A DNA stretch of 57,336 nt from Rhizobium sp. ASV20 (lineage in GTDB: Bacteria > Pseudomonadota > Alphaproteobacteria > Rhizobiales > Rhizobiaceae): assembly GCF_016429015.1 (NCBI RefSeq), contig NZ_JAELTU010000029.1, forward strand, positions 1 to 57,336, given 5' to 3'. Position 1 is the first letter of the stretch. Every line of letters starts with the position of its first letter. The notes under the pieces were generated by a model that was not told the DNA's origin, ran no database searches, and saw only the letters and a list, made by a program, of their open reading frames with translations. Shown here piece after piece: positions 1-7,589 of the stretch. The translations under genes and the position numbers were made by a program.

Positions 1-1
1 G

Positions 2-574
2 ATCTGTCATTGCCGGAGCGAGGATCAGGCGATGGCGCTTCAGAACGCTCTGGACGCGCGTTTTACTGACTGTGGGCTGACGCTTCATCCTGACAAGACT
101 AAAATCGTCTACTGCAGGGATGAAAGTCGGCGAGGCACTCACCCGGTCTACAAGTTCGACTTTCTCGGCTACACTTTCCGGCCGAGACTTGTGAGCAAGA
201 AGGCCGGGGGCATGGGTGTTTCATTCGGTCCTGCGGCCAGTCCGACGGCGCTCAAGGCGATACGGGGCACGATCCGGAGTTGGTCCTTGCACCTTCGCAG
301 TGACAAGGCTCTCGATGATCTGGCACGGATGTTCAACTCATACATCCGCGGCTGGATCAACTACTATGGTCGGTTCTGTCCTTCAGCTCTCCAACCTACG
401 CTCTGGAGCATCGAACGATACCTAGCTCGATGGGCTTCGGGAAAGTACAAGTCCTTGCGTAGGCACAAGCGGCGATCCCGACATTGGCTTTTGCGCATCG
501 CGCAGCGCCAACCTCGACTGTTCGTCCACTGGCCTCTGCTTCATGGATATGGCCGAACAATGGGAGCCGGATGA
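2..574 (+). CDS. ltrA: Group II intron reverse transcriptase/maturase, C-terminal part
   Basis: Mobility protein that splices and reverse-transcribes its host intron. The frame is open from base 2 with CRSEDQA, the stretch that normally follows the YADD catalytic box, so the polymerase fingers and palm are outside the window. What remains is the end of the RT domain (FDFLGYTF) and the maturase X domain, with the typical N-SYIRGWINYYGRF segment at about residues 103-116 of the internal ATG ORF (base 32). The stop codon at 572-574 lies inside ribozyme domain V, so coding and structural sequence overlap. The ORF looks intact up to the edge. Target and full length cannot be judged here. Confidence 0.9.
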   Translation: MCHCRSEDQAMALQNALDARFTDCGLTLHPDKTKIVYCRDESRRGTHPVYKFDFLGYTFRPRLVSKKAGGMGVSFGPAASPTALKAIRGTIRSWSLHLRSDKALDDLARMFNSYIRGWINYYGRFCPSALQPTLWSIERYLARWASGKYKSLRRHKRRSRHWLLRIAQRQPRLFVHWPLLHGYGRTMGAG

Positions 575-638
575 TGCGAGAGTATCACGTCCGGTTCTGA
601 GAGAGCGTGGGGGTGAAACTCCCCCGCGCCACTCGCCT
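564..638 (+). ncRNA. Group II intron domains V and VI
   Basis: Domain V is the 34 bases 564-597. The outer 8-bp stem pairs GAGCCGGA with TCCGGTTC, then comes a two-base CG bulge, an inner 6-bp stem and a GAGA (GNRA) tetraloop; the catalytic AGC triad is present. Domain VI follows as a GC-rich hairpin with stem arms around 605-613 and 619-628. This is the ribozyme core and branch-point region, so the intron RNA 3' end appears intact. Confidence 0.88.
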
Positions 639-942
639 TGGGATTTTCATCGGCGGCAGGAAGACTTGGCTATCGCACGCCGCCGACCCGGGTGGATATT
701 TCCGTGACGACATCGTTCAGACCGGCCACGATAACGAGGCGGCGAAGCGATTGCTGATCAGGCAGCTGGAAGAAGCAGACACAGGGGCCGCAGCGGATTG
801 CCCCGGACAAATTTCGTTCAGACGCTAGGCAAGACGGAGCGTGATGCCGGCTTTCGAACGTCCGCCACGCAAAAATCTGAACAATCATGCGTAGACTTCT
901 CGCGTGCCATTGGCAAAGCGAGAACGGGTGTCATCATTCTCT
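639..942. other. No recognisable gene
   Basis: Downstream exon side of the intron. Short open frames exist on both strands but none has a ribosome site, a known domain or convincing codon use. It may be the remains of the gene into which the intron inserted. Confidence 0.4.
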
Positions 943-1353
943 CTAGCGCGACAGCGATCTTATCCCTGCAAATAAGAGTGGTTTGCCAGCTATTGCCACC
1001 AGGCCGAGCGGGATGCGATGAAGAAGCCTTCCCGCCATGAAAGCAGCAAGCGATGCCGCCGACAGCTTCAGCCAGGGATAGGGCCCGAGCTGGTCGTGCG
1101 CCGAGGCGTCGAACCAATGGACGCCTTCCCGCACGACGGTCTCTGAACCATGCTTGATCGCGTGGAGGTGGCTCTTGAGGCGTTCGATTTCAGCTCGCAG
1201 CTCGCGTAGTCGCAGACCAAGAACTGCGCGGGCACGGGCCTCGTCCTGTGCTTGGGTTCGCACCGCCAAAGCCGTCGCATTCGGCGACATGACGACCAAG
1301 GCCTTGCTCCTGTCCGCGGGTTTCGATTGGGTGGGATTGGGAGTTTGATCCAT
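943..1353 (-). CDS. Hypothetical protein with coiled coil and hydrophobic C terminus
   Basis: Not recognised. The start at 1353 (MDQTPN) is chosen because GAGGA lies 7-8 bases upstream; the open frame extends further upstream without a second good ribosome site. The 136-residue product has a polar N terminus, an Arg/Glu/Leu-rich stretch at about residues 45-75 (RLRELRAEIERLKSHL) that should form a coiled coil, and an apolar segment at about 100-130 (AASLAAFMAGRLL and IPLGLVAIAGKPLLF) that could lie in or on the membrane. It is divergent in type from the lipoprotein next to it. No GSR promoter was found in front of it. Likely a real, small membrane-associated protein. Confidence 0.6.
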   Translation of the reverse strand: MDQTPNPTQSKPADRSKALVVMSPNATALAVRTQAQDEARARAVLGLRLRELRAEIERLKSHLHAIKHGSETVVREGVHWFDASAHDQLGPYPWLKLSAASLAAFMAGRLLHRIPLGLVAIAGKPLLFAGIRSLSR

Positions 1354-1574
1354 CGTCAGTCCTCTTCCGACCGGTCTCCTGCCTTGCGATTGACCGGCCG
1401 CTCCGATGTCGATTCTTCGGAAAACCCGCCTCTGCGCTGAAAGCTCCACGATTTGCGCGGCCCTCATCTGCCCTGGCGTGTATCCTGTCGGCGTGTTCAA
1501 CGACGTTGACGCGCCTTTTAAGCGCAAGAGGCGCGTCCGTTGGCTGCTTCCGTCAGGCAGACGTTGCCAAAGGG

Positions 1575-1826
1575 TCAGCAGCTATCTACGTAGCGGCGCC
1601 CATAACGATCACGATAGTAGCATTGGCCAGGTTGATCGGCCACATGTCCGATCAACGCGCCCGACACGCCGCCGATTGCTGCCCCGACGGCTGCGCCTCT
1701 GACATTGCCCGTGGCGACACCGCCAACGACAGCTCCGGTTGCTGCACCGATTCCGGCGCCTTGTTCAGTGGGTGTGCAGGCAGCGAGCAACCCAACGACA
1801 ACACCCGCGGTCAATATGTGTCTCAT
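1575..1826 (-). CDS. Glycine-zipper lipoprotein (17 kDa antigen / YMGG type)
   Basis: Small outer-envelope lipoprotein of 83 residues. The start at 1826 has AAAGGA 7 bases upstream. Residues 1-16 form a lipoprotein signal peptide ending in the lipobox LAAC. From about residue 22 to 62 runs a Gly/Ala-rich zipper (GAGIGAATGAVVGG and two similar turns), typical of Rick_17kDa-type proteins that sit in the membrane; the C terminus is basic and aromatic (YYRDRYGRRY). A GGAAC-N16-GGTT element lies about 139 bases upstream, so GSR control is possible but the distance is long. Function beyond envelope association is unknown. Confidence 0.75.
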   Translation of the reverse strand: MRHILTAGVVVGLLAACTPTEQGAGIGAATGAVVGGVATGNVRGAAVGAAIGGVSGALIGHVADQPGQCYYRDRYGRRYVDSC

Positions 1827-1964
1827 GGTCCTTTCCTTTCCATCTTTGGCTCTCATTCTCGGATTTTTCCAACGTCCCCAATCGCTTGGCGATTGACTGT
1901 CCCTGCCGATCACCACTTTGCCCCAAGGAGGCGCTCGACGATCGAACTCGCACATCTTCTTGCA

Positions 1965-1989
1965 AACCCTTTTCAAACCAAGAGGTTCC
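1965..1989 (-). promoter_or_regulatory. EcfG-type promoter, -10 variant (GGTT)
   Basis: On the minus strand GGAAC (1989-1985), 16 bases, then GGTT (1968-1965). It points to the glycine-zipper lipoprotein gene 139 bases downstream. One -10 base differs from consensus and the leader is long, so this is weaker than the exact sites elsewhere. Confidence 0.4.
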
Positions 1990-2184
1990 CGAAGAGCCTG
2001 ACATTTTGACGATACGATCGGACGGATCCCTCTCCCTTCGGTGAAGCTTCAGTCGCAGCCGGCCAGACCATTCTGACGATCAGGCCTGTCCAAGCGAATA
2101 GGAACTGGCAGCCGTCGGTCCAATGTCCGGTGCTTTCCCCGGAGTAAAAGCATTTCGACCACCCATATTTCGCCTGCGGTCGCG

Positions 2185-2209
2185 GGAACATTTTCCGACG
2201 CATCCGGTT
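2185..2209 (+). promoter_or_regulatory. Possible EcfG-type promoter (GGTT variant)
   Basis: GGAAC at 2185-2189, 16 bases, GGTT at 2206-2209. The next convincing plus-strand gene (topoisomerase IB) starts 326 bases further on, so the assignment is doubtful. The 2210-2534 stretch holds open frames but no supported gene. Confidence 0.3.
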
Positions 2210-2534
2210 AGAGTGCTGGAGGGAGGACGACGCCATCCCTCCGTAGCGCACAAATCCTTATTTGTGTGTTGCTCCCTGGGGCGCGTCACGGGTTACAGCG
2301 ACCGGGTTGGATCGCAAGTCTCGTGGCGCGTCTGGGGAACATTGGGACGAAATGTGGCGGCTGGAGGCGAGATGCGGCGCGCCCATGCCGCCGTCGTTGC
2401 TCTTCGAACCTTTGATCTCCCGTCACCGAGAGAATGGCAATTGCGGATCCGACACGTTGCATCCTTCATTATGTCAGCATTTCACGCCCGTCGGCCCGAT
2501 GGAACAGAGACGCCCTGCCGGTGTTATCCGGATC

Positions 2535-3605
2535 ATGAACAAGACGATCGCCAAGAATGTCCTTGAAGCGGCTTCGGCGGAGGCAAAACTGCAATCCGGG
2601 CTGCTATATATCGAAAGCCTTGAGTACGGGATTACCCGCCGCCAGGGCAGAGGGGGATTTCTTTATTATACGCCGAACGGAAAGCGGATTATCGATCCAG
2701 CGGAGATCGGGCGTCTGAATGCCCTTGCAATTCCACCTGCCTATGCGGATGTCGTTATTTCGCCGAACCCGATGACCCATCTACAGGCAATCGGAACCGA
2801 TGCGCGCGGGCGCAGGCAGTATCGCTACCATCCGGCCTGGCAATGGGAAAGAGATCGTGCCAAGTTCAACCGCCTCGCCGATTTCGCCGGCAATCTGCCC
2901 GACATCCGAAAACAGGTCGATGCCGACCTGCGTTCTCGTGGCCTGCCTCTGAGCAAGGCATTGGCGACGGTCGTGTGGATGCTCGACAATCTCTATATCC
3001 GCATCGGCAACGCTACCTATGCCGAGGCCAACCGGTCGTATGGCCTGACCACATTGAAGAACCGGCATGTTCGCGTTGAGGGAGAAAACATCAAACTTCG
3101 GTTCAAGGGAAAATCAGGCAAGGAGTGGAATCTCGTTCATACCGACCGACGGATTGCCAATGTCGTGCGAAAGCTGCAGGACCTGCCGGGCCAGCAGCTC
3201 TTTCAATATGCCGGTGATGGGGGCGGCTACCGGCAAATCTCCTCGAACGATGTCAACGCCTATATCCGTAATGCCTCTGGAGGTGACTTCAGCTCGCGGC
3301 AATTCCGGACATGGGGCGCCACCTGCATGGCTGCGGCAATTCTGGCGCCCCTTGAAGTTGAAACTTCGCCGGCAGCGATCGCGCGCCAGCTGAATGAGGC
3401 GATCGATATTGTGAGCAAGAAACTTGTCAACACGCGATCGGTCTGCAGATCCTCCTACATTCACCCGGCAGTGTTCGAGGATTTCAAAGCCGGTCGACTG
3501 AGGGCAATTCTCAAGCTGCAAACTCGAAGCGGGAGACTGCTTGACTGGATGGAACCGGAGGAAATTCATGTTCTGCGCTGGTTGAAAGGACGGTTGCAGC
3601 AATGA
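2535..3605 (+). CDS. DNA topoisomerase IB (poxvirus/eukaryote-like)
   Basis: Relaxes supercoils by a single-strand nick with a 3'-phosphotyrosine link. The 356-residue product from ATG 2535 (MNKTIAKN) has the usual bacterial TopIB layout: N-terminal domain with RRQGRGGFLYY, IPPAY, the catalytic Arg region RQYRYH, the Lys region FKGKSG, the RQFRTWGAT box, and the active-site Tyr in CRSSYIHP near residue 310. All expected motifs are present. The frame stays open 91 codons upstream, but family members begin near the chosen Met; there is no strong ribosome site, and ATG 2499 is an alternative. It stands alone between the lipoprotein and the DUF2171 gene. TopIB is often a GSR or stress gene in rhizobia; a weak EcfG-like site lies far upstream. 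Confidence 0.88.
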   Translation: MNKTIAKNVLEAASAEAKLQSGLLYIESLEYGITRRQGRGGFLYYTPNGKRIIDPAEIGRLNALAIPPAYADVVISPNPMTHLQAIGTDARGRRQYRYHPAWQWERDRAKFNRLADFAGNLPDIRKQVDADLRSRGLPLSKALATVVWMLDNLYIRIGNATYAEANRSYGLTTLKNRHVRVEGENIKLRFKGKSGKEWNLVHTDRRIANVVRKLQDLPGQQLFQYAGDGGGYRQISSNDVNAYIRNASGGDFSSRQFRTWGATCMAAAILAPLEVETSPAAIARQLNEAIDIVSKKLVNTRSVCRSSYIHPAVFEDFKAGRLRAILKLQTRSGRLLDWMEPEEIHVLRWLKGRLQQ

Positions 3606-3629
3606 GACGAGGCTCTTTTCTTGGGCGTC

Positions 3630-3654
3630 GGAACATGCACGTCGCAGTGGCGTT
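3630..3654 (+). promoter_or_regulatory. EcfG (GSR) promoter, exact match
   Basis: GGAAC 3630-3634, 16 bases, CGTT 3651-3654; the DUF2171 start codon is 40 bases after the -10. Exact match to the alphaproteobacterial EcfG consensus. Confidence 0.8.
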
Positions 3655-3693
3655 TCACTGGTATCGCCAATGGCAACGAAGAAGGAAAATGCC

Positions 3694-3927
3694 ATGATTG
3701 ATGCCAACAAGATCAAAGAGCATATGGAAGTTAGATCGGTCGACGGCGGCCATATCGGTATAGTAGATCACATGCAGGGATCGAATACTATCAAGCTGAC
3801 GAAAAGTGATTCCGGTGATGGTCATCATCATATTATTCCACTCGACTGGGTGGATCATATTGATGTTCATGTTCACCTCAATCGGAGCATGGATGCCGTA
3901 AAAAGAGAGTGGACTTCTGGCAACTGA
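3694..3927 (+). CDS. DUF2171 domain protein
   Basis: Small soluble protein of 77 residues covering the whole DUF2171 domain (MIDANKIKEHMEV, GGHIGIVDHM, IKLTKSD, HHHIIPLDWVDHID, VHLN). The domain resembles a PRC-barrel-like beta fold and is common in stress-induced proteins; its molecular role is not known. An upstream ATG at 3670 is in frame, but AAGGA is placed 8 bases before 3694, so 3694 is preferred. An exact EcfG promoter lies just upstream and places the gene in the general stress response. Monocistronic. Confidence 0.85.
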   Translation: MIDANKIKEHMEVRSVDGGHIGIVDHMQGSNTIKLTKSDSGDGHHHIIPLDWVDHIDVHVHLNRSMDAVKREWTSGN

Positions 3928-4569
3928 TGGCGGCGCGGCAGGAAGGCGCTATTCGGCAGGGTAATTCCGAGAATGTTCGCAAGAAAACGAATGCTGGATG
4001 GCGTCATCCTGCGGGCGGCATCCAGAAAGAAGGCTTCCCGATCTCGGATAAGGCTGAACACTAAGCGTCTATCAAATAGATAATACGGGCAACCCTGAAC
4101 CTGCGCCCTTTCATCGGCCAGTTCCGATGCAATATGACCGCAGGTTCATCTTTTCTGATGGTCAGACGTTGATCTGATTTGCGCGTCTCAACGGAAATGA
4201 GACTGCTCCACCATTGATATCGTCCGCCGGCATCAAAGATGCCGTCAGCGCGATGTTCCTGATCCTACGAGATGTTCGATTGCCTATGCTGGAAGTACTG
4301 CGTTCGGGCGCATAGACGCCTCGTCCGCGAATTGCTCCGTCTTGGGTGCAATCGCGACGATTTTGCCGATCATTTTGGCGATCCGGGAGCAATAAGGCGA
4401 GCGTGACGATGGATACGATGGGTTATGCCATTGATAGCGGGCGCCAGTTTGCCGAAAGAGCCCGATCGGCCTGGCGAATTCGCTCCCGCGATTTCAAGGC
4501 CATCCGCGTCAAACGGCGGCGCCTTGGGGCAACGTTCCTGTGGCCTTGGAACGATCGGTCGCGGGTGAG
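3928..4569. other. No supported gene
   Basis: 640 bases with only short open frames (for example minus 4162-4392 and 3873-4061) that lack ribosome sites and family resemblance. No repeat or RNA structure stood out. It may hold decayed sequence like other parts of this island. Confidence 0.4.
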
Positions 4570-4594
4570 GGAACCCGCACGCCGGTTCAGCGTT
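4570..4594 (+). promoter_or_regulatory. EcfG (GSR) promoter, exact match
   Basis: GGAAC 4570-4574, 16 bases, CGTT 4591-4594, 37 bases before the start of the 58-residue gene at 4632. Confidence 0.8.
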
Positions 4595-4631
4595 AGGTCG
4601 GCGATAGAAACACAATCTGGAGGTTGAGTAT

Positions 4632-4808
4632 ATGGAGCGCACGGAGCCCGAGGTCGAAGTGTCGGTTCCGGTGTGGTCTGTGGACGAATATGCGAAGCGC
4701 AGAGGTTTAAGCGAAGAAGAGCGGCGGCGGCTAAGCCAACTTTTTGGTGCCTTTGCCACAGCCTGTGAGCTGCAGCACAACACCAGCCAGCCAGCTCGAT
4801 GGCGATAG
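4632..4808 (+). CDS. Small conserved-type protein, 58 residues
   Basis: Too short for usual ORF cut-offs but well supported: ATG 4632 is preceded by GGAGG at 8-9 bases and by an exact EcfG promoter. The product starts MERTEPEVEVSVPVW, continues with a charged helix (YAKRRGLSEEERRRLSQLFG) and ends CELQHNTSQPARWR. No membrane segment or signal peptide. The helix and the single Cys suggest a small DNA- or protein-binding factor, but the function is unknown to me. The DUF982 gene follows on the same strand 70 bases downstream and could be cotranscribed. Confidence 0.7.
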   Translation: MERTEPEVEVSVPVWSVDEYAKRRGLSEEERRRLSQLFGAFATACELQHNTSQPARWR

Positions 4809-4878
4809 ATTTTTAAAATGGAAGGTTCGCTCTGTCTTAAAACGCAGAGCGTTGATTTGACGGTGGTAGGAGGAACAG

Positions 4879-5133
4879 ATGAGCGAATTGATGTGGTCGC
4901 AGCCCATAATCGTGGAGGCACGGAAAACCGGAGGACGCGTCAAAATTTCGAGCGTGGAACGAGCGACTGAGTACATGAGCAGCGAATGGCCCACCCTGGA
5001 GGATGGCCCTGCTTTCAACATGGCGCGAGACGTGCTGTTGAAAGCAAAAGATGGCCGGGTTGAAGCGGAAGATGCACGTGCAGCCTTCCTCTCTGCCCTG
5101 GAGGAAGGAAATATTGCCGTCTTCGCGCATTGA
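4879..5133 (+). CDS. DUF982 domain protein
   Basis: 84-residue soluble protein of the DUF982 family, found almost only in Rhizobiales and often in several copies. Visible family features: W near residue 6, a beta strand leading to V-ATEYM, then W-TLEDGPAF-MARDVLLKA and a C-terminal helix with AAFLSALEEG. Start 4879 has AGGAGGA at good distance. Function unknown. No EcfG site directly upstream; it probably shares the promoter at 4570 with the 58-residue gene. Confidence 0.85.
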   Translation: MSELMWSQPIIVEARKTGGRVKISSVERATEYMSSEWPTLEDGPAFNMARDVLLKAKDGRVEAEDARAAFLSALEEGNIAVFAH

Positions 5134-5170
5134 GCCAAATCGGATGCTTTCACCGCATGGAATAGCCGAT

Positions 5171-5210
5171 CGTAACAGACCCGGGCCGCTGGCAGCCCGG
5201 GTCTGTTACG
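5171..5210. terminator. Perfect 16-bp inverted repeat between convergent genes
   Basis: Arms 5171-5186 (CGTAACAGACCCGGGC) and 5195-5210 are exactly complementary around an 8-base loop. It lies between the 3' ends of DUF982 (plus) and the membrane protein (minus), the position of a bidirectional terminator. No T-run follows on either side, so a rho-independent mechanism is not proven; a protein-binding palindrome is the alternative. Confidence 0.6.
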
Positions 5211-5249
5211 ATAAGTCAACGATGACTGGAGACTAGCGTTACCATCGCT

Positions 5250-6158
5250 TCAAGGAGCGGCACGGAGGCCGACCGGGGTGGCGATCAGATCCTCTTCATC
5301 GTCGCGCTGCCGCCCACCGAGAGCAGAGGCGGCGGAGGCGATGAATGCCCCGACAAGCAGGGATAGCGAGCCGACCAGTGCCGTGGTCGCCGCGGCTTTC
5401 CGTGCTTTGTCGGCCGCCTCCTTGGCTGCATTTTTAGCATCGTTCATTTGCGTGAGGATCGTATCGACTCGATTATGAGCATCCGATTCCGACAGCCCCG
5501 TCCGTGCTGAGATGACCGCGGCGATGTAGGATTTGTCTTCGTCCGGAATTTGTCCTCGGGCCGCACCCTGTAATAGAATGCGGGAAATTTCCGCGGCGGC
5601 TGCGCCGTCGTCGGTTCGTGCCCGATCCGCAACCTTGGCGGGACGCAAAAGAGCGTCGGTAAAATAGGGCATCGCGGAACCAGAGTCCGCCTTCATCGAT
5701 ACCGCGGTGTTTCCGGCAGCCGTCGCGACGCCGCTGGCGAGATTGGCTGACGCACCGGCCAACGAACTGAGGGAGGACGCCAGAAAGCCCGCTGCAAATA
5801 CGGTCGCGAGGGCCCAGCTCAGGAAGCCGTGCGCGGTATCGCGAAAAAAAACTTCATCAGAATGAACCTCGACCCATTTCGTGCGAAGGCGTCCGGTCAG
5901 ATACCCGCCAATCGCGGACGACAGCCATTGAACGACAATCAGCCAGATTGCGGCAGTGATGCCGATCGTTGCGGCGGAACTGCCCGCACCCGACCATGGT
6001 GACACCATTGTCAGCCCGACACCCGACCCCAGCAGGAGCAGGATAAGCGTCGTGCCTGTCGCAGCAAGCGCGCCGCCGATGATGGGCCCCCACGTAACCG
6101 CGGATTTCGAGGATTCGATCGGAACCGCGCCGGCCGGAACATCTTGGATCAGTGCCAT
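5250..6158 (-). CDS. Membrane protein (often named PhnA-like in rhizobia)
   Basis: 302-residue inner-membrane protein. Hydrophobic segments are visible at about 22-50 (TWGPIIGGALAATGTTLILLLL), 62-90, 110-135 and 262-285; between them is a large polar region with an Ala/Lys-rich, probably coiled helix (NDAKNAAKEAADKARKAA) at about 240-256. Glycine-rich GPIIGGALAA resembles YMGG/small-TM zippers. Function not known; I do not see phosphonate-related motifs in spite of the common name. TAGGAG overlaps the stop of the preceding 25-codon gene, so both are translated from one mRNA driven by the exact EcfG promoter at 6286-6310. Confidence 0.8.
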   Translation of the reverse strand: MALIQDVPAGAVPIESSKSAVTWGPIIGGALAATGTTLILLLLGSGVGLTMVSPWSGAGSSAATIGITAAIWLIVVQWLSSAIGGYLTGRLRTKWVEVHSDEVFFRDTAHGFLSWALATVFAAGFLASSLSSLAGASANLASGVATAAGNTAVSMKADSGSAMPYFTDALLRPAKVADRARTDDGAAAAEISRILLQGAARGQIPDEDKSYIAAVISARTGLSESDAHNRVDTILTQMNDAKNAAKEAADKARKAAATTALVGSLSLLVGAFIASAASALGGRQRDDEEDLIATPVGLRAAP

Positions 6159-6167
6159 CTGTTGCTC

Positions 6168-6245
6168 CTATCGCGTGAAAAGAACAAGAAGAATGACGAT
6201 CGGCAAAGGAATCCCGAGAAGCCAAAGTAAAATACCGCGACCCAT
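6168..6245 (-). CDS. 25-residue membrane peptide
   Basis: A micro-gene: ATG 6245 with GGAGG 6 bases upstream and a TAG at 6168. The product is almost one transmembrane helix (GRGILLWLLGIPLPIVILLVL) with a short charged tail FTR. The ribosome site of the following membrane protein overlaps its stop codon. Located 40 bases after an exact EcfG promoter. Small hydrophobic stress peptides of this look are frequent in Rhizobiaceae; the role is unknown. Confidence 0.75.
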   Translation of the reverse strand: MGRGILLWLLGIPLPIVILLVLFTR

Positions 6246-6285
6246 TTTTATCCTCCAAGTGTCGGTGTTGGAAATGCAAGAATCC

Positions 6286-6310
6286 AACGCCGGCTTTTGC
6301 TTATTGTTCC
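6286..6310 (-). promoter_or_regulatory. EcfG (GSR) promoter, exact match
   Basis: Minus strand: GGAAC 6310-6306, 16 bases, CGTT 6289-6286; 40 bases before the 25-codon gene, which heads a two-gene operon. Confidence 0.8.
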
Positions 6311-6424
6311 CGGGATGTTGCATTTTCCCTCATCTGTCCGCTTCCCGTTGGCCGGCGGAAAAGTTTAGCTTCCGTAAGCCATAGTTGATGACGGCGGATC
6401 TGTTTCGCGGAACTTTCGCTGACG

Positions 6425-6901
6425 TCACGAGTTAAGTTGCCGGAGGGCGTCCTCACCTTCCATCGGTAATCCTTCACCGAGGCCGGTAGTTGTAGATGAG
6501 CCAGCTACCGGCAATGCGCGATGCATGCCGGGATCCTCTGGCCCGGCACCTGGCCATATTCCGACAATAGTCGGTGTATCATGAAGGGCGATCCGAAACT
6601 CGATGCGTCCCAGCGCGTCCCCGATGTTTCCCATCACCGCCTTGCCGAGCTTATCGGGCTAAAGGGCATTTTGACTGATCGCCCGGGAAAGCTCGGCGCC
6701 GGCTTGGGTGAGGCGCGTGCCGCGGAGCGGTCGGTCGCCATCGAGGTGAACACGGATCCTCAATTCCCCTACTTCCGCTCCCAGGTGACCTTCGAACAGG
6801 TGCGCAATATCACCGCCTCGTTACTGAAAGGCGGTCCGCAGGACGCTGTGGTCGTATCGGCGGGACGGTTGGTACGCGCTACGGTCAAACGCTGGATGCA
6901 T
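6425..6901 (-). pseudogene. Possible decayed ribosome-hibernation (S30AE-like) gene
   Basis: Read from ATG 6901 the frame is open to 6425 except for two stops (TAA at 6823-6821 and a TAG near 6664). The middle part, IRVHLDGDRPLRGTRL then ALxPDKLGKAV and ALGRI, has the spacing of single-domain HPF/sigma-54-modulation proteins, but the likeness is weak and from memory. A plus-strand ORF at 6521-6934 covers the same bases and cannot be excluded. It follows the decayed rpsU copy on the same strand, which fits a decayed translation-stress block. Low confidence. Confidence 0.3.
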
Positions 6902-6943
6902 GAAGGCAGGGCTAAATCGACGACGAGGGCCTGACTTGAAACC

Positions 6944-7143
6944 TCATCTGTCCTTGCGCAGCATTTTCTTGCGCATTGCCTTTCTATACCGGCTGGCTGC
7001 GTGGGTCTTTTGGCGATTGCTTCGTTGAGAGGGTTTCTCATGGGCGCGTCGAGCCCTCAGGTCCCGGAATGCGCTTTCGCGCTGCAGCTTGCGTCTGAGC
7101 ACTTGGCTTGTTCTAGATTTTAGTCTCTTCCCAGAACCTGCTT
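6944..7143 (-). pseudogene. Decayed copy of rpsU (ribosomal protein S21)
   Basis: The minus strand reads as S21 only after repair. From 7140, CAG GTT CTG GGA AGA GAC gives QVLGRD; the next codon is TAA in place of Asn, then NLEQA; a frameshift (two bases left where six or three are expected) leads to VLRRKLQRESAFRDLRARR, HEKPSQRS and a basic tail ending at TGA 6944. The codon at the start position is AAG, so the start is lost too. The intact rpsU at 25621-25911 has the same order [22 protein letters not shown]. Loss of start, one stop and one frameshift make this a clear pseudogene. Confidence 0.75.
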
Positions 7144-7196
7144 CGAGCCCTCCTTCTCCTTGCCATTCGTTGTCGTTGAGAAGAAATAGGCGGATT

Positions 7197-7589
7197 CTAG
7201 CCGAGCTGCCTTGCGATCAGTCTTTCAAGCTCGCCACGGGTCAGGAGGCATGGGTATGGCTTCCAGTCCTCGCTGACAGGATGTCCACGAGTATCATGTC
7301 GTTGATTTTGTTTTTCTGCAGCCAGCACGGCTTTGAGGTTTCCAGCGGTCAAATATACATCTCCTTTGCTGGCCGGGAGGCCAGCGCTCTGGTTAATTGC
7401 TTGGGAAAAGCGCCAGTCATGCCACTGACCAATAGACGTCCAGCCAACAGGGGCACGACCGGTGCGGCAACAATATTGCTCGTCCTTTGCGGACGACAGC
7501 TTGCGCGCACGTCAAATGACGGGTGGTTCTATCCACCCCAAATGGAGACCGTGCAGGAAGGTTGCAAGATCGGGCTCATGGAGAGGCAT
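7197..7589 (-). pseudogene. ORF interrupted by one in-frame TGA
   Basis: ATG 7589 opens a frame of 130 codons ending at TAG 7197, broken only by TGA at codon 26 (7514-7512). The reading before it (MPLHEPDLATFLHGLHLGW) and after it (RARKLSSAKDEQYC, APVGWTSIGQWHDW, GDVYLTAGNLKAVLAAE, RGELERLIARQLG) has normal codon use on both sides, so the two parts belong together; CGA to TGA would be a single transition. The start overlaps the end of the BON gene by 14 bases, so it was probably translationally coupled to it. Family not recognised. Readthrough, a recent mutation or a sequencing error are all possible. Confidence 0.6.

Larger units (their letters stand above)
1..638 (+). mobile_element. Group II intron, 3' part (5' end outside window)
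   Basis: The maturase C terminus is followed by intact domain V and a domain VI-like hairpin, so this is the 3' end of a retroelement whose ribozyme domains I-IV and most of the reverse transcriptase lie left of the window. The exact 3' splice point is not certain; it is placed just after the domain VI stem. I could not identify the interrupted exon. Confidence 0.9.

Noticed and set aside
607..828. 73-codon ORF after the intron
   Set aside because: Begins in domain VI; no homology I recognise.
4346..4627. 93-codon plus ORF
   Set aside because: Covers the EcfG promoter at 4570 and ends just before a well-supported small gene; no ribosome site.
6521..6934. Plus-strand ORF of 137 codons
   Set aside because: No ribosome site or known domain; the opposite strand also has coding character. 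Kept only as an alternative.
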